A DNA stretch of 64,000 nucleotides from Ryuthela nishihirai. Its lineage: Eukaryota; Arthropoda; Arachnida; Araneae; Heptathelidae. The stretch covers positions 63,145,901 through 63,209,900 of the forward strand of contig JAWZYU010000009.1 in NCBI GenBank assembly GCA_038380435.1, written 5' to 3'. Both the position numbers and the translations under genes were made by a program. The notes under the pieces were generated by a model, which worked only from the letters and a program-made list of their open reading frames with translations, was not told the origin of the DNA and searched no databases. Positions 33,231-45,904 of the stretch are shown in pieces. Numbering within the stretch: position 1 is the first letter of the stretch; every line of letters starts with the position of its first letter.

Positions 33231-33410
33231 AAATATCTTCTCAAGCAGATTTGTCACAGAAGTCTGACAGGAGCCTATCAGTTTCATGCACCATAGAAAA
33301 GCTTTATGAGGAAGACGAGACCTCAGCAGAAAGACAGCACAAGTATCCATGCCTGTGAGGTTCGAAGCCCGGTCCCTATGATTAATAAAGTATCCTAGCG
33401 CGCTAAGTGA
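33231..33410 (-). repeat. SINE-A copy
   Basis: CTTCTCAAGCAGATTTGTCA, AGTCTGACAGGAGCCTATCA, CGAGACCTCAGCAGAAAGAC, AGTATCCATGCCTGTGAGGT and TCGAAGCCCGGTCCCTATGA follow the minus-strand SINE-A order, with a degraded head. Confidence 0.87.
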
Positions 33411-34179
33411 GGGCTACTATGTGTATACAAATAAACACGTTTAATGAGTTCTCTGGTAGAGGCTAGGGTGATATAATGAGTCCTAGGATCATCGCTAAAC
33501 ATTTGACTATCTATTTTCGAGCCAAAAGACCCGGTTAGCTAAAAGCGGTTTTGTCACATTCATAAAACATATATGCAGAACTATTTTCCAGTTCTTTACA
33601 CTATAGATTTGGGTTACTTTACTGGTTGCTACAGAGCCACAATTAAAGTGCGAAAGAAATATTTTTGTCCATTAAAAAAATGAGAAGAAACAGATACTAA
33701 AGTGAAACAAGAAAAGTATTTGTTTTCGCAAAAGAAATATGAGAAACAAACTAAGCACAAAAAACATTTGAAATAAGCTATATAAATATAATCATGTTTT
33801 GTTTTCCTCTCTTCACCTCTTTCACGTATAACTTCTTGTCTTGGCTTTTGATCCGCATAAAATTTTTTGTCTTAAAGTGTGACCTGCAAAAAGTCACGAA
33901 ATTCATAAAGGGAAAAAAATCTGTCCCACTTCAAAATTTAATTGAGTAATCTTGTTATAGGATATTAAAGACTTTAATTGTAATTATCTGAATATAAATT
34001 AAAATCACAGTGTTATTTATACTTAAACTACTATAAATAATTCTTAAGAACTGAAAAAATATCCTATCCTATTACATTAATTTAATTTATTAATTATATG
34101 AATATATAAATAATAAATTAATTTTATATTCATAAAATTGTAAAGATTCTTAATGGCTAATTAATTAAATGATTACATT

Positions 34180-34450
34180 CAGGCCCAGATCTGGAAAACT
34201 TTCGAGGAGGGGGGGGGAGCAAGAAGCACAATCGAGCCGAAAAAATATAAAAGGAAGGGGACCAAGACACTTGATTTTCAATGAAGTAGGACATTTCGCC
34301 CTCTGTTTTACTAGTTTTTAAAAATTTCTTGAAAAATGCATGAAATATGAATAATTTTAATAATATTTTGCCTCTTTTACCCTTACTTGCATTCTGAAAG
34401 AGGAGAGGCATGGTGCCCTTGCCCTCCCCACTTCCTTGATCAGGGCCCTG
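34180..34450. mobile_element. hAT-type MITE with perfect 8-bp target duplication
   Basis: A 271-bp element beginning CAGGCCCAGATC and ending GATCAGGGCCCTG, flanked by ATTACATT at 34,172-34,179 and 34,451-34,458. CAGGGCC-type ends plus 8-bp duplications indicate hAT. The interior shares TTACTTGCATTCT with the element at 10,693. A run of G (34,208-34,217) lies near the left end, as C or G runs do in the relative at 42,700. Confidence 0.9.
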
Positions 34451-35980
34451 ATTACATTCATTAGGAATCATTAACGAGAGAGAGAATCCGTGGAAAAATA
34501 ATCAAAAGCTGAATGATGTTTATAAATTTTAATTACGAAAGCGCTGATTCAAATTTTGAAATCAAAATGAAAAGAAATTGTTCATTTTTACTTTTTTTTT
34601 TACCTATTTAATTTTTCTTCTCTTTTTGTCTTTTTTTTTTATACTGAACCCAAATCCGCTGTACTATTTTAAGCCAGTGATACTGATCCCAAATAGGGCT
34701 CGAACTCAATTGTCTAGATTAAAACCTCGATAAACAATTCTCATAGTTTCACAAAAAAATAGTTAGTATTGTATAATATATATTTGTGAAGTCTTGTCTT
34801 TTAACTTTAAACTAGAAGGATAACATATGGTTTTTGGCCAGTGCGGCTTGTGAAGCAGAAGAATAAATATCGCCGTGGTTTCAATGGAAACTTAAGTACC
34901 AAGTGCCTGAAAGTCATGCATTGAAAAGCATGCTGGATATTCTTGAAGGATCTCCATCTTTCTCTGTTATCCAGTGATTTCTCTTCCATAATAGTGCGAG
35001 CTCTGGCTAAGGAGTAAAGTTGCGAAACCTAAGTAAAGAGCTAGGAACGAATCTTTAGGCTTTAGACGAAACTTTAGGTTCCAGGTGCCAGAGAGCCATA
35101 TACTGTACAAGTTTAAAAACATGCTCGATATCCCTGAAAAACAGGCATGATTTATGCAATCTAGTCCAGGAGTAAGAATACACAACTCGATTTGAACTGT
35201 AAAAATAAAACAACCTCATTAAATTAATAGTTAAACCAAGTAAATTGAAGAAATATAAAAGTGCCTAAATGAAACAAAATATTTTTTATTATGAATAGGT
35301 AATTATATACACGACTTACGAAATTTGAGATTTCGAAATCCGTATATAATTAAATAGCGTCTGCTTTGGGCAAACTAAGTACAAAAAATCATTGATGGAG
35401 AAAAAAATAGTTTATTTTTTGGCTCTTCACGTATTGTGCCTTAAGACTATCAGAGGTGCTGAAAACAAAAGTAAATGTCCACAAAAGCGGAACAAACCTT
35501 TATTTAGAGCATCATTTTCCACTATACACAAAAGAAACTAAGGTAGAGAAAAAAACTACCTTCTGGAAAAATGCGCACTAATTTAGGATTTTATATCTCT
35601 CTGTTACAACAATGAATGTTCGTGGAACTGCTATTGTTGTTTCTGCTTCTCTGTTTTTTGTCATAAAAGGAAAGAAAACAAGAACACTGATCTTTTGCCT
35701 TTAATGTCCTTGCGAAAAAAAGTCTAGGCAAGAAAAAAAAAGACGTAAATGAACATTCCTTTCTTAAAGTGCATCAACAGGTAACGAGATAGTTGCTTTT
35801 ATAAGGCTAATGAATGTTTTATTACTTGGGGTAAGTTTATTACTGTTTTAAAAAAGTTATTTTTTTCATCTGCAAATTGCATTCACACCAATTTTTGCTA
35901 AGGTTTAAGCTTAAAAAAAAAAGGAAGTAGAAAAGCAAACCATTCTTCTAAAGAAACGCAGTGACATTTTTAAAAATAAG
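34451..35980. other. Unassigned AT-rich DNA
   Basis: No feature was recognised. A weak internal duplication is possible around 34,880-34,980 versus 35,060-35,150, where AAACTTAAGTACCAAGTGCC and AAACTTTAGGTTCCAGGTGC correspond and both are followed by GAAAGTCATG or GAGAGCCATA and later CATGCTGGATAT or CATGCTCGATAT. Confidence 0.5.
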
Positions 35981-36012
35981 GTCTTAATCAAATTAATTAA
36001 TTTGATTAAGAC
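35981..36012. repeat. Perfect 32-bp palindrome
   Basis: GTCTTAATCAAATTAA is followed directly by its reverse complement with no loop. In AT-rich DNA short palindromes arise easily, but 32 bp with no mismatch is long. Confidence 0.9.
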
Positions 36013-36712
36013 TTTATCTTAAATAACATTATTGACTTAATCTCAGAAAAACTGCTCAACCAGGTTCAACTGACAGAAAAAAAAAACTTTATATATATAT
36101 AAAATATATTTACTTAGTAAAAAAGACGAGAATTTTGGAGTGGTAAGAACATTGTTTTCAACTTTACGGTTATTTCATTAAGAGTAATAAACAGGAATAA
36201 ATATTGGCAGCGCAATCGTAATCTATATACCACCGAGATTCTTACATAAATCAAATGACAAAAATTGTTCGTCGTAAATAAAAACTAGTTATAATAAAAC
36301 AAAAAAAAATTCAATTATAAAGTTGTCTTACGTTTGAATTTACATACAAATAGACATTATATAATTAGGGAACAATACAAAAAACATTAAAAGTTTAATC
36401 ATGTCTGTAAAAAGATTACGAAGAAGTATTTTTTGTTATTCTCAAGTGTTATTTCGTGATTTCCAACCGTTAGTGAGCTGGTGTCTGATAACTCTCGAAG
36501 CATCTGTTTTCAAGCTCCCGAAATTTTATAATTCAGTTTGTGAGTATAAAATGCAATTTCACTCACGTATGTTCACCGTGTTATGAGATGGAAGGATCAG
36601 AGGTGAGTTTTGGGGAAGCTAAATAGCTCTCGAGATCGTGAACGTCGGACACTTCTGATGTAAAATGTTAATTTCTAGATTAAATGCGGCGAAATGTCTC
36701 GACGTCTAAAGC

Positions 36713-37095
36713 AGTGGTTCTCAAACTTTTCTAATCGCTGCGTTACTTATCACTGACGGAATGTTTCCTTAGTATCTCTTATAATTGAGGGGATTTTTCG
36801 CTTCCCCTCTCTACTATTGATGGAATTTGTCACACACATCCCCTTACCATCGATGGAAAGTTTCGTGGATCCCCTTACCATTGATGGGATTTTTCGTGGT
36901 TCTCCTTACTATTGATGGATTTGTTTTGTAGCTCTCCTTACCATTGATGAAATGTTTTATGGCTTACCTAATTTATGATTATGGCTATTATATGGCTATT
37001 ATAATTTATGATGAAATGTTTTATGGCTTTGATGCAATTATTCGTATCTCCACTTACCACTGATGACATTTTTAATGGCCGATTACACAAAATAT
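36713..37095. mobile_element. hAT-like end followed by a degenerate ~31-bp minisatellite
   Basis: GCAGTGGTTCTCAAACTTTT at 36,712-36,731 is a typical hAT terminal sequence. Immediately inside, CCCTTACCATTGATGG-type units repeat about every 31 bp at 36,840, 36,871, 36,902 and 36,934, with looser copies on both sides. The opposite terminus was not found, so the right edge is a guess. Confidence 0.55.
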
Positions 37096-37473
37096 TTCGT
37101 TATTGCATTTGGAAAGAATTTCTGTTCACATTAATGGCATAAAAATTTATATTTTTATGCCAGAATTTTCGAAAATTTTTATTGTTTTAGAATTTGTGGG
37201 CTACAGAGAAGATATCGACCTCTTTCGAGCAATGCTTCTCTCGTCATATAGAGAACATGAAATTTTGAAGCCTTTCCTAACAGATATATCTTATTTATGG
37301 TCTAAAAACGGTGTTACTAGTAGACAAAGCAAATAAATTGCTATATGAATTCTTTCATTTTTCATTATTTTTGTTTCATTTTGTAAGAAAAATAAGCATC
37401 AAAATTCGAAAGGAAGAAAAATATTATCGAATGTTTTTCGATGAATGCCAAAAACGTGCTGAATGATCTATGA

Positions 37474-38048
37474 CACTGATGGCGAACCTTTGGCACGCTT
37501 CTCAAAGGTGGCACCCGAGACCATTTTTCTTGGCACGCCACTGAGAGGTGAAAAAAAATGTCTTTGACTAATGTAAAGAATTCTAAATAATTGTGGACCC
37601 ATACGTTCTTCTGACACAACTGATTACACATTTACAAAATATACGCTCTAAATCTATCAACTCTTGATTGCTTACTGAACTATTTTACTCTCTAAGCCAA
37701 TGGAAACTCACTTTATTCTTATCACGGCCATGTGGCCTCAGTAATGCCTGAACATAATAAGTGGAAAGTTGAGGGCGAATTTGTTTTCGTATGATCGAAT
37801 GATTGTGGTTGTAATGTTCAATTTTGTTCGACTGTATAATGGCGGTATCAAAAATTTAACCTTTTCTGTTCTTATATTTAAATCCGTGGTATTTTGTATC
37901 ATTTAATTGTATTGTGTGATAAATAGATATGAATGTTACCTCGAATAAATGGAGTTTTAAAGTATTTTTGTAACGTTGGCACGGGAGCTAGAAAATGTTC
38001 TTATTTCTGCAATTTTGGCACGCGAACTCCATGATCTAGGTGCTCTAC
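37474..38048. mobile_element. hAT-like non-autonomous element with 8-bp target duplication
   Basis: A 575-bp element starting CACTGATGGCGAACCTTTGG and ending in the GGCACGCGAACTCCATGATC region. GGCACGC occurs near both ends in opposite senses. It is flanked by ATCTATGA at 37,466-37,473 and 38,049-38,056, an exact 8-bp repeat. The terminal match is imperfect. No transposase was recognised. Confidence 0.68.
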
Positions 38049-38837
38049 ATCTATGATCCTTAATATCTATTCAGATTCATCCCTTACGAAATGAAGGCTG
38101 GAAACATGCTGGATGACTCTGAAGGGAACTTCTATTTGGCCCTTAAGAACTGCTCATATTCTATGTTGTTTTTAGGACTGCTACTCTTAGCATAAAATGT
38201 TTGATAAATGGTCGATCTAATCCATCCCAAAATTTTTTAATTTAAAATTGCAGAACAAATGACCTGATCAGATCCTTTATTTATTTCAATGAAAAGAAAG
38301 GAAATAGTCTATTAATAATAGTGAATGTTTTACAAAGCATTTGAGTTTTAATATATAACACTGAATATTTTTTTCCAAATATTCTAACAATGGGCAAATA
38401 CATAAGTAATCTTATCGTAAAATCGAATGTCAAGATGTATATAAATCTTTCAATTCATATTCCTCACGTGTTTCCACGTTTTAATGAATCGACGGGTACA
38501 GAAATTTCTTCACTCCTAACCTTAATTTGTATTTTGCTATGTGTTTGGGGAACATCTTGTTGCAATCTGGTATCTCTGAGAATTTCTGTTTGTGAGACTG
38601 GTGCCGCGTTCTACAATAGGTATTCATACGAAGGAATATGAAATATGAATATTCTTTTTCGTGATGTTCTGTGAATGCTGTTTCTATGCATGTTCTTTTC
38701 AGTTAATACCCTTTCTGTACATATTCTTTTCTACTAATACTCTTTCTTCGCTTATTCCTTTTCGTGAATACTCTTTTTTGACATAGAAGGACACGTCAAA
38801 TTCAAAATTTTGGAAATTCCACTTATTTCATAAATCA

Positions 38838-39122
38838 GCATAAATATGCTAAGTGACACAGGACCTCCCAGGGCTCAGAGAAGACCCCACTATACAGCTA
38901 TTAGGATAAAGATGGTTGTTTCCAGTCAAGGTCATGCAATGTACTCTTTAACGTGCGAAGGCTATGGCTCTCCTGCACTCGACTCCAGGGTTTCAAGTCC
39001 CAGCCGATGGATGAAACCTTTTCAAGACCATCAGCGGCATGTTTCTCACTGAAATCAGGGGGCGGGGATTAGAAAATGTAAATCTCAACACAGGTTCCAG
39101 GTTCTAGGGACTCGAGCCTGGA
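38838..39122 (-). repeat. SINE-B copy, diverged
   Basis: AAGTGACACAGGACCTCCCA, TCTTTAACGTGCGAAGGCTA, TGGCTCTCCTGCACTCGACT, TTCAAGACCATCAGCGGCAT and GGGACTCGAGCCTGG mark a minus-strand SINE-B with gaps. Confidence 0.78.
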
Positions 39123-40752
39123 AATATTAATATTAAAACGTGCAATATTGAAAGTATAAATAAATAGTACCTCTTATATTCTTAACTGGTTATTCTCTGT
39201 CCATCATGTGTTCAGAGCTTTATAATCATTCTCACTGATATCTACTTGCATAGATTCTTCTCATGTCACAGACTTAAAATTTATCTCCTTCCGCAGTACG
39301 GCATTCATACATCGCCATGGTACAGGTCCAGAATATCAAGCGGGAAAATAAATCCTTCTTTTTCAGTTTTTTCGCACGCATTCCTGATCTGTCCTTCGAC
39401 TTTAAGAAACCTGCCTCTTTCTGGGTTTTAAAATTCACTCCTTCCATTGTACCCTTTCTTTGAGAATTTTCTTAAGTTTCTATTTCCTGCGGTGAGCGTT
39501 CGTACCTCTCATTCATACTAAAATATTGGGCTGAGGTAAAATTACTGTTTACTCCGATAAATGCGATAGCTTTCAATCTCCGAAGGAGCTTTAGAAGTGT
39601 TCTTTTTCCCCATCTCGATAACAGGAGAAACAGAATTGGAATAGTTGCGAAAAATACATTTCAGCATCCCAGAGATTATTTTCAAATATCGTCATTTCTC
39701 CATTGCAAACAGTAACTGCATTCAATTCCTTTCATTTCGAAAAAGCAAAATGTTAAATTATAATGCTAAACACTTCGAGAAATTTATAAGTTTAATAATA
39801 TTTGAGAATATTTCATCCGAAAAGTCTTAAGAATTCCTGTAAATACACTTCTGTGGAACGTATCATCACTTTGTTAAGGTAAATAACGAAGATATTTATA
39901 TTTAAAGGGAAGTTGAAACGGTCTGCAAATATTGTTCTGGTAACAACATCCTGCTGCGTTGCCTAAGAAAATTTAAATACTTATTTTTTAAAAAGGCCTT
40001 ATCGTTCATAAACTCTGGAAAGCTTTTTCTGTATGCTTAAAAGATTCTGTTATGTAAAATGAGATCGTATTCACATGCATAAAATTTCTTATTTTGAAAC
40101 TTTCATAAAAATTCTATTTCTAATATCGTAATCTGATGAAATTGCTGAAATGAAATATTTTATACATTCTAAAGAGATTACAGATAAAAATTTTATCTCC
40201 ACTATAAAACCAGAAAACAACTACAAAATTATTTGATTGACGAAGTACCATAACAGTGAAACAGAAACTCAGGGAAAATATCATAACTAAACTTATAAGA
40301 CTGAATGAGCATAAAAAAGCATTTCAATGTCAAGCTATCGCATTACTTTTCAAAATAAAAATATTGTTTTTTTTAACTCAAATATGTTTGTTCACAATAA
40401 TATCGTAAAAGCACAGAAATTCGATATACTAGAAAGAGTAAGAAATACTCTTTTTCTGGAGTATGAAGGCTTCATCCCTTGGAAATGAGGTTTTTACTCT
40501 TTTTATGATATATTCAGTGTAACCATTAACTCCTCATTTAACATTTCAACTAAGAGTTAAATGTGCAGCGCTGAAAATAATAATAAAGAAAGATATGGAA
40601 AAACAAAGAGACAAAAAAATTAAAATCAACGGTATGAGATTATATTGTCTCCTGAATTAAAATAAATTTCAAAATAAGATGCAAACTCATCGATTATTTT
40701 CCTCAGAAACAATGTAATACATAAAATATAAAATAAATAATTAATCAGTTTT
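39123..40752. other. Unassigned AT-rich DNA
   Basis: No feature was recognised. Confidence 0.5.
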
Positions 40753-40820
40753 CTCTTTAAACAGCTGCTTTCCATAGAGGTCCGACAGTAGCTTGTTAGT
40801 TAAATACGCTGTAGAAAAGA
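40753..40820 (-). repeat. SINE-A tail fragment
   Basis: CTTTAAACAGCTGCTTTCCA, TAGAGGTCCGACAGTAGCTT and GTTAGTTAAATACGCTGTAG match the tail of SINE-A. The fragment stops at the body. Confidence 0.8.
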
Positions 40821-41800
40821 ATAAAGCCCAGCCAGCGGAAAATCCAGGGGGAGGGGCGATCGAGGTGATCGCCCTATTTCTTCGTCTCATATTTCATTAA
40901 TATTAGTGACAGGGTTCTAATTTAGATTCGTATTTATTTTGTTTTCTCTTAGATCAGGACCGTCCAATCTAAACTTATTGAAGAGGCTTTAAAAAAATCA
41001 ATATTCTGAAAGAGCAACAATGGAAAATTCTCAACTTAAAAACAAAAACATAAATATCAATGAAATTAGAAAAGAAAATACTTTTAAGAAATAAGCAAAA
41101 TGTCCTAATTAGAAACAAAAATATGCATTTTTAATTAGTATTAAGAAGTAGTAAAATCCTTTAGTTATGTACATAAATATGTTTGGCTGAATAATTGGAA
41201 AAAATGAGCCAGATTCAGTATTTTTTGTGTGTTTTATGAGCCGCAGATTGAGTGCGCCTGATTTAGATCGTCAACATATTGGTTCATATTTATTGTTCAT
41301 AACCAATTCATGCATATTTTCACTCAGCAGTAATTTAAAAATTCCCTAGAGATCCTACCCTACCGAAAAATTATGAACTCATCCATCTCTATTTTCATGA
41401 GCAATCCAGGTCATTAATTCTTTAGTGATTTAGTAGGAGCATGAAGTGTCACTTAAATCACGTCTGTATAATCACTATTCCAGATTGAAAAATCCTGCCA
41501 GCTTGCCATTCAGTGCAGCTGATTATTGTATGTTGACTGCGATAGAAGCCTGGTTTTCTTCAGATATCTGAATTCGTTGACTTCATTTTCTGAACTGTCA
41601 ATGGCAAATAAAACGTTCAAAATTTCTTCCTCATTCAAATTTTCCGTTTACGAAAAGCCGTCTCAAACAAGAAAATAAAATAACGAATGTAAAAATCTAG
41701 CTCAACTCCAAAATTATGTCAGGGAATTTCAAAAGCTGCAGAAGTTTCAATTCCGAAAAAACTTTAAAAAATAAATGCACGTGTGATATTCTTGTCGTAA
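40821..41800. other. Unassigned AT-rich DNA
   Basis: No feature was recognised. GGGGGAGGGGCGATCGAGGT with GATCGCCC near 40,846-40,874 resembles the end of a hAT-like MITE but has no partner. Confidence 0.4.
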
Positions 41801-42250
41801 GCCTGGGTTGACCCTATCCGGTAAACATCTGTCATACCATAAGGCGTTACAACTGAAAGACCAGAGCCACTGCTACTGCATCTTGCTGCAAATGTGCCAA
41901 TAAGCTAACCACAGCTAACTTTACAGCTGCTGTAATGGCAGATCTGAATACTTCTCTAATGGCCGATTTGAAGGAAGGGGCAGCAGATATCCAAGTTCGC
42001 TCCTGGTGGCAAAATGGCTATTGTAGATCCTGTGTCCTGTGTGGGGCAACAATAAGTGTCGACCATTAGCACCAGTGACCTTCCACCCACAAGATAGCAT
42101 GAAACTCTACAACCACTTCACCCCTCAAATGACCAAATTCCCTCGAGCCTATAAAGGCGACTTGGGCCGGGTTTGCTCCCTTGTAATAATGTGAGTCTTG
42201 CGCATCGACGGTAATGGTAAGTTCCATTGGCCAACAACGGATCCCAAAAA
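41800..42250. other. GC-richer stretch of unknown origin
   Basis: The base composition is more balanced than in the flanks. A minus-strand frame (42,389-42,066) runs 107 codons, and its second half lies in this stretch. I recognise no domain. It may be a fragment of an unrecognised transposon or a retrocopy. Confidence 0.35.
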
Positions 42251-42579
42251 TCTCACCTATAGTTTGAAAAGGGAGAAAAGACAGCATTTCTCTGCTTGAT
42301 AATGACGCCAAGCAATTTCTTCTATTGATAACAAAATCACATGTAAGATTGATTATCAGAGGTAGATTCGAGATAAATATTTTAAACAAATCTTTTAATG
42401 TACGTTTTTATTCATCAGCAAGAATATTTTTTCAGAGCCAATCCCCATTTTTTTTCCACAAGTTGTTGGTCTCGATTTGTACGGTTTCGATTTATACGGC
42501 GATATCCTGGAACCTATCTACAGTGTAAATAACCTATCTACAGACGTATGGGTGTAATCGTATTTTATTAAATTGCTTT

Positions 42580-42745
42580 TGTGTCCAAAAGGAAAAGAAT
42601 AGACTGTTTTTCGTCCAATAGGAACTAGTAAAGTTACGAAATCCATTTTTTTTCACCAGCGGACCTCTTAATTCGAAATGGAACTCTATATCGTATATCG
42701 CCCCCCCCCCCCCCTTAAAGACACTTTTTGGATCCGTCCCTGAGC
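42580..42745. mobile_element. End of a hAT-like MITE with a C run
   Basis: A run of about 15 C (42,700-42,714) is followed by AAAGACACTTTTTGGATCCG and TCCCTGAG. In reverse this reads CTCAGGGACGGATCC, a hAT-like terminus. The other end is unclear. Confidence 0.4.
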
Positions 42746-43424
42746 CCTGTGTGAATAGCAAAAGTACTATCCACATCCACACCAACATCAGCAAGGTCTC
42801 ATCCGCATACGCATACTCAAAACTTTATCAGCACCGCGTATATTGCCTACTTAATAACCGTCGAGATTTTGCGAATGCTTGAAGTCCGACGTATGTATTG
42901 AGAGTAAAAGAAATCGGTCTAATGGTTTATTAATGGCTAATTAATAACTGGAAATTATTATGTGAGAAATAAAAAGCCTTTCCATAAAAGTATGCTTTAC
43001 TAAATTTAGACAAAAATTTATTTCATTCTAATCTTGAAAATTCTTGTGAATTAATTTTGCTTTTTAAATGCAGTTATCGACGATTATGGAAAGACACTGC
43101 TTCTAATTACCCAGTAACACTCGTCTAAAACTTCGTGATCCCTTCGACTAATATTTAATTTCCGTTTTCAACGTAACACCCCAGTAAGTGTTCGAATTTA
43201 TATTCTTTTTTGAGGTACATAATTTGTAACTGCGGTGGGTCTGTATTAAACCAGCCGCAAATGTCTGAAGTCTGTGGGGGAGCTGTCATCACCTACTTTA
43301 GGAATAGAGGAGAGTTGAGAATTATGAAATGAGTAGTTTAGCGATAAGAAAAGTTATCAATAAACAGATGTTTGGGCCCATATTTTTTCAGAAGGCTTAT
43401 TTTTATGTAGTCTAAACCTGTACA

Positions 43425-43545
43425 GTTCATTACAAAGAAATGAAGCTGTAGACGATATTTTGTAGTTCTAACTCTTATCGTTTAGGAAGAGATATCGAAC
43501 AAACAGGCAGAGAGACAAACTACCTAAAATATATAATAAAGAGAC
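43425..43545. repeat. Degenerate repeat DR2, partial
   Basis: GAAATGAAGCTGTAGACGAT, then GTAGTTCTAACTCTTATCGT, TTAGGAAGAGATATCG and AGGCAGAGAGACAAACTACC resemble the repeat units and end region found at 55.5-56.3 kb. Confidence 0.6.
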
Positions 43546-45904
43546 CAAGTTTATGATTGTATGCAGGTGTAGAATGGAAAGGAGACCAGGGTGTTGAAGC
43601 TTTTTAGACCTCCTGGCCCTCTTAGGAGCAAGTTATTTTTTTCCTTTTCGAATAATAATTATTCTTAGTTTACACAAGTTCCACTGAGTTTTTGAAGAAA
43701 AAAAAAACAGCGACTGTCAACAGAATACTGTAATGCGAACTGTCAACAGAATAAGTATTAAAATATTGCAAAAAATTCGAAATCAAGTTTATTTTCGCAT
43801 CCCCGGCCTTCATGTTATAGTTGAAAAGAAAACTGTTATTCGGGTTCTGATTGTATGCCTTCGAGCTTCGACTGTGCGGATTTCTTGTTCTCTCCGTGGA
43901 TTGAGTGCGATTTATTTCATTAAAATCGACGGTCTGATATTCAAGATTTCTTGATATCGCTGAAAAGAATCGAACTTAAATGTGCTTTACTCGTTGACCT
44001 TATTGTATCGGATCATTTTGTTGCCATTCCCAAATAACCGGTACCTTAAAATATCAATCATAAAGAAAAATGATATACGAAAAAGACTTTGAAATCAATT
44101 CATGATTGCATACCATGAACGACGATATGTCATTTAAATGACAAACTTTTGGTGATTGTGATAAACGAAAACTAGACATCGGAATTAGCTTGTTCACATG
44201 TTTCTTAAAAATAATTTTCGGAATGAATACAATGCTCGCAGCTCCCGCTTTGATACTTTACCATTACTATCTTACTTTGAGGTTATGCAGTTTTCCTTCA
44301 GAAAACGTTTCCGGAACTTCCTGAATGTAGTCGTTAGACATTTACATAGTGCACCACGAAGCATGAGCCACATGTCACGTCATATGATTGGTCGGGGCCT
44401 GGCAGGTGAGTGATGGTCTTGTTATCTTGCCACCTCTATGTTGCTCGTGAAGCGGGTGGAGTAGCTTCCTCTTCCTAAAAACAACTTCGTAATGTTCCTC
44501 TGCTGATATAGATAGGTAGTAAACTGTTTTAAAATATGCCGGCATATTTAGCTAAATCCATTATTTCTTCTCAGACCAGCAACTGTGAAAGTCTAGTTGT
44601 TCTAACCACAAACCACACCGTGACAAATAACGCACCGCATTTTGCAGATAAGACAGCAGAAATGTTTGGGTACTTCTCCAGACTCATATGCAATAGTTAT
44701 CGGAATAATGTGAAAAAATACTCTCATCTGTCAAGATAACGGTTCTTCAAAAAGCAGATGGCTTTATCGGCATCTCACTTATCCATTCCTGATGAAGAAC
44801 ATTCATGTAATGTTATCGGATTTTTGCGTTGGAACATTGTCACTGTAAACCATGCTACCGAGATACACTGCCTGTCAAAATTATTATGAAAGTATCATGA
44901 AACATGTTAATGTAGGTCAGTTTTTTAACTTATGTTAGTATTCTGCGTCGAAATAAAGTCCTATAAAAGCCGTAAAAGCATGGTGAAAAGCAAAGTCAAG
45001 TGCGAATGGATAAAAAATATTTGATCCGACTGATTTCGAAAGGGAACTCATCGTCTCCAATAGTTTCAAATGTGGGAAGGCAAAAAATCTCTGACCGATA
45101 TGATATAGACTACAAATCGATAATGACAGAGTTGTTCATAATACGGATATTCATGATAATTTTGTCAGACATGAATGCTTTAATAAATCTTGGTTTATGC
45201 AGCTAATCTGTTAACTCACTGCCTATCGTCTACCTATCATTCAGAGGTAAATTCACATTAAGAAACGAAATATTATCACCATGTTCAGAAGCTACAAAAA
45301 CATCCTTCGGAGTTACTGGTCCGATTCTCTTTTTATTGACAGAGATAGCTTCTGGTTATTTAAAATAATAAGTGGAAAATTATCAGCAACTTACTATCGC
45401 TCAGAAGCTTTAATAACGCTTTTAAGAATTTCCATACTACATGATCATATTTCGTATGTGATGCTGTAATAAAAGAACTTCGTTAATGTAGGAGTTACTA
45501 TGAAATGTTAATTGAAATAATCAATTTTCTTTCCAATTCAGAAAAGGAAAAATAGCACTTAATTATTGATGCACAGTTTCATAGTCCTTAATAATGGTCG
45601 CCGATTGCATTCACAATAATATCCAAATACCTCAAATATTGTGTCAACAGAAAGAGAAATTCTGAGCTGAGTGATTTCTAAAATAAATTTAGGATGGCAA
45701 ACAAACTTAAAATAAGTGAAATGCGTCATTCAAAACTTAAATTCTTGGTATTAATAAAACGTTTTTTTTTTTCGCTCTTCAAAGAACAATGAAAATTTTA
45801 ATATTTGATAGCAAAGTTTCCAGTCATAGATTTTATCACAAAATTTATCAGATAAATTCGTGAGGTTTTCCAATATTATCGTTTCAACGAAAAGTACGTA
45901 AGCA
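43546..45904. other. Unassigned AT-rich DNA
   Basis: No feature was recognised. At 44,404-44,412 a CAG/GTGAGT string forms a good splice-donor match at the end of a 70-codon frame, but nothing else supports an exon. Confidence 0.4.

Noticed and set aside
42066..42389. A 107-codon minus-strand gene
   Set aside because: No family resemblance was recognised and half of the frame lies in AT-rich sequence. Kept only as an unexplained GC-richer stretch.
44198..44413. First coding exon ending at a CAG/GTGAGT donor
   Set aside because: A good donor string alone is expected by chance in 64 kb. The frame has no recognised domain and no matching acceptor was found downstream.
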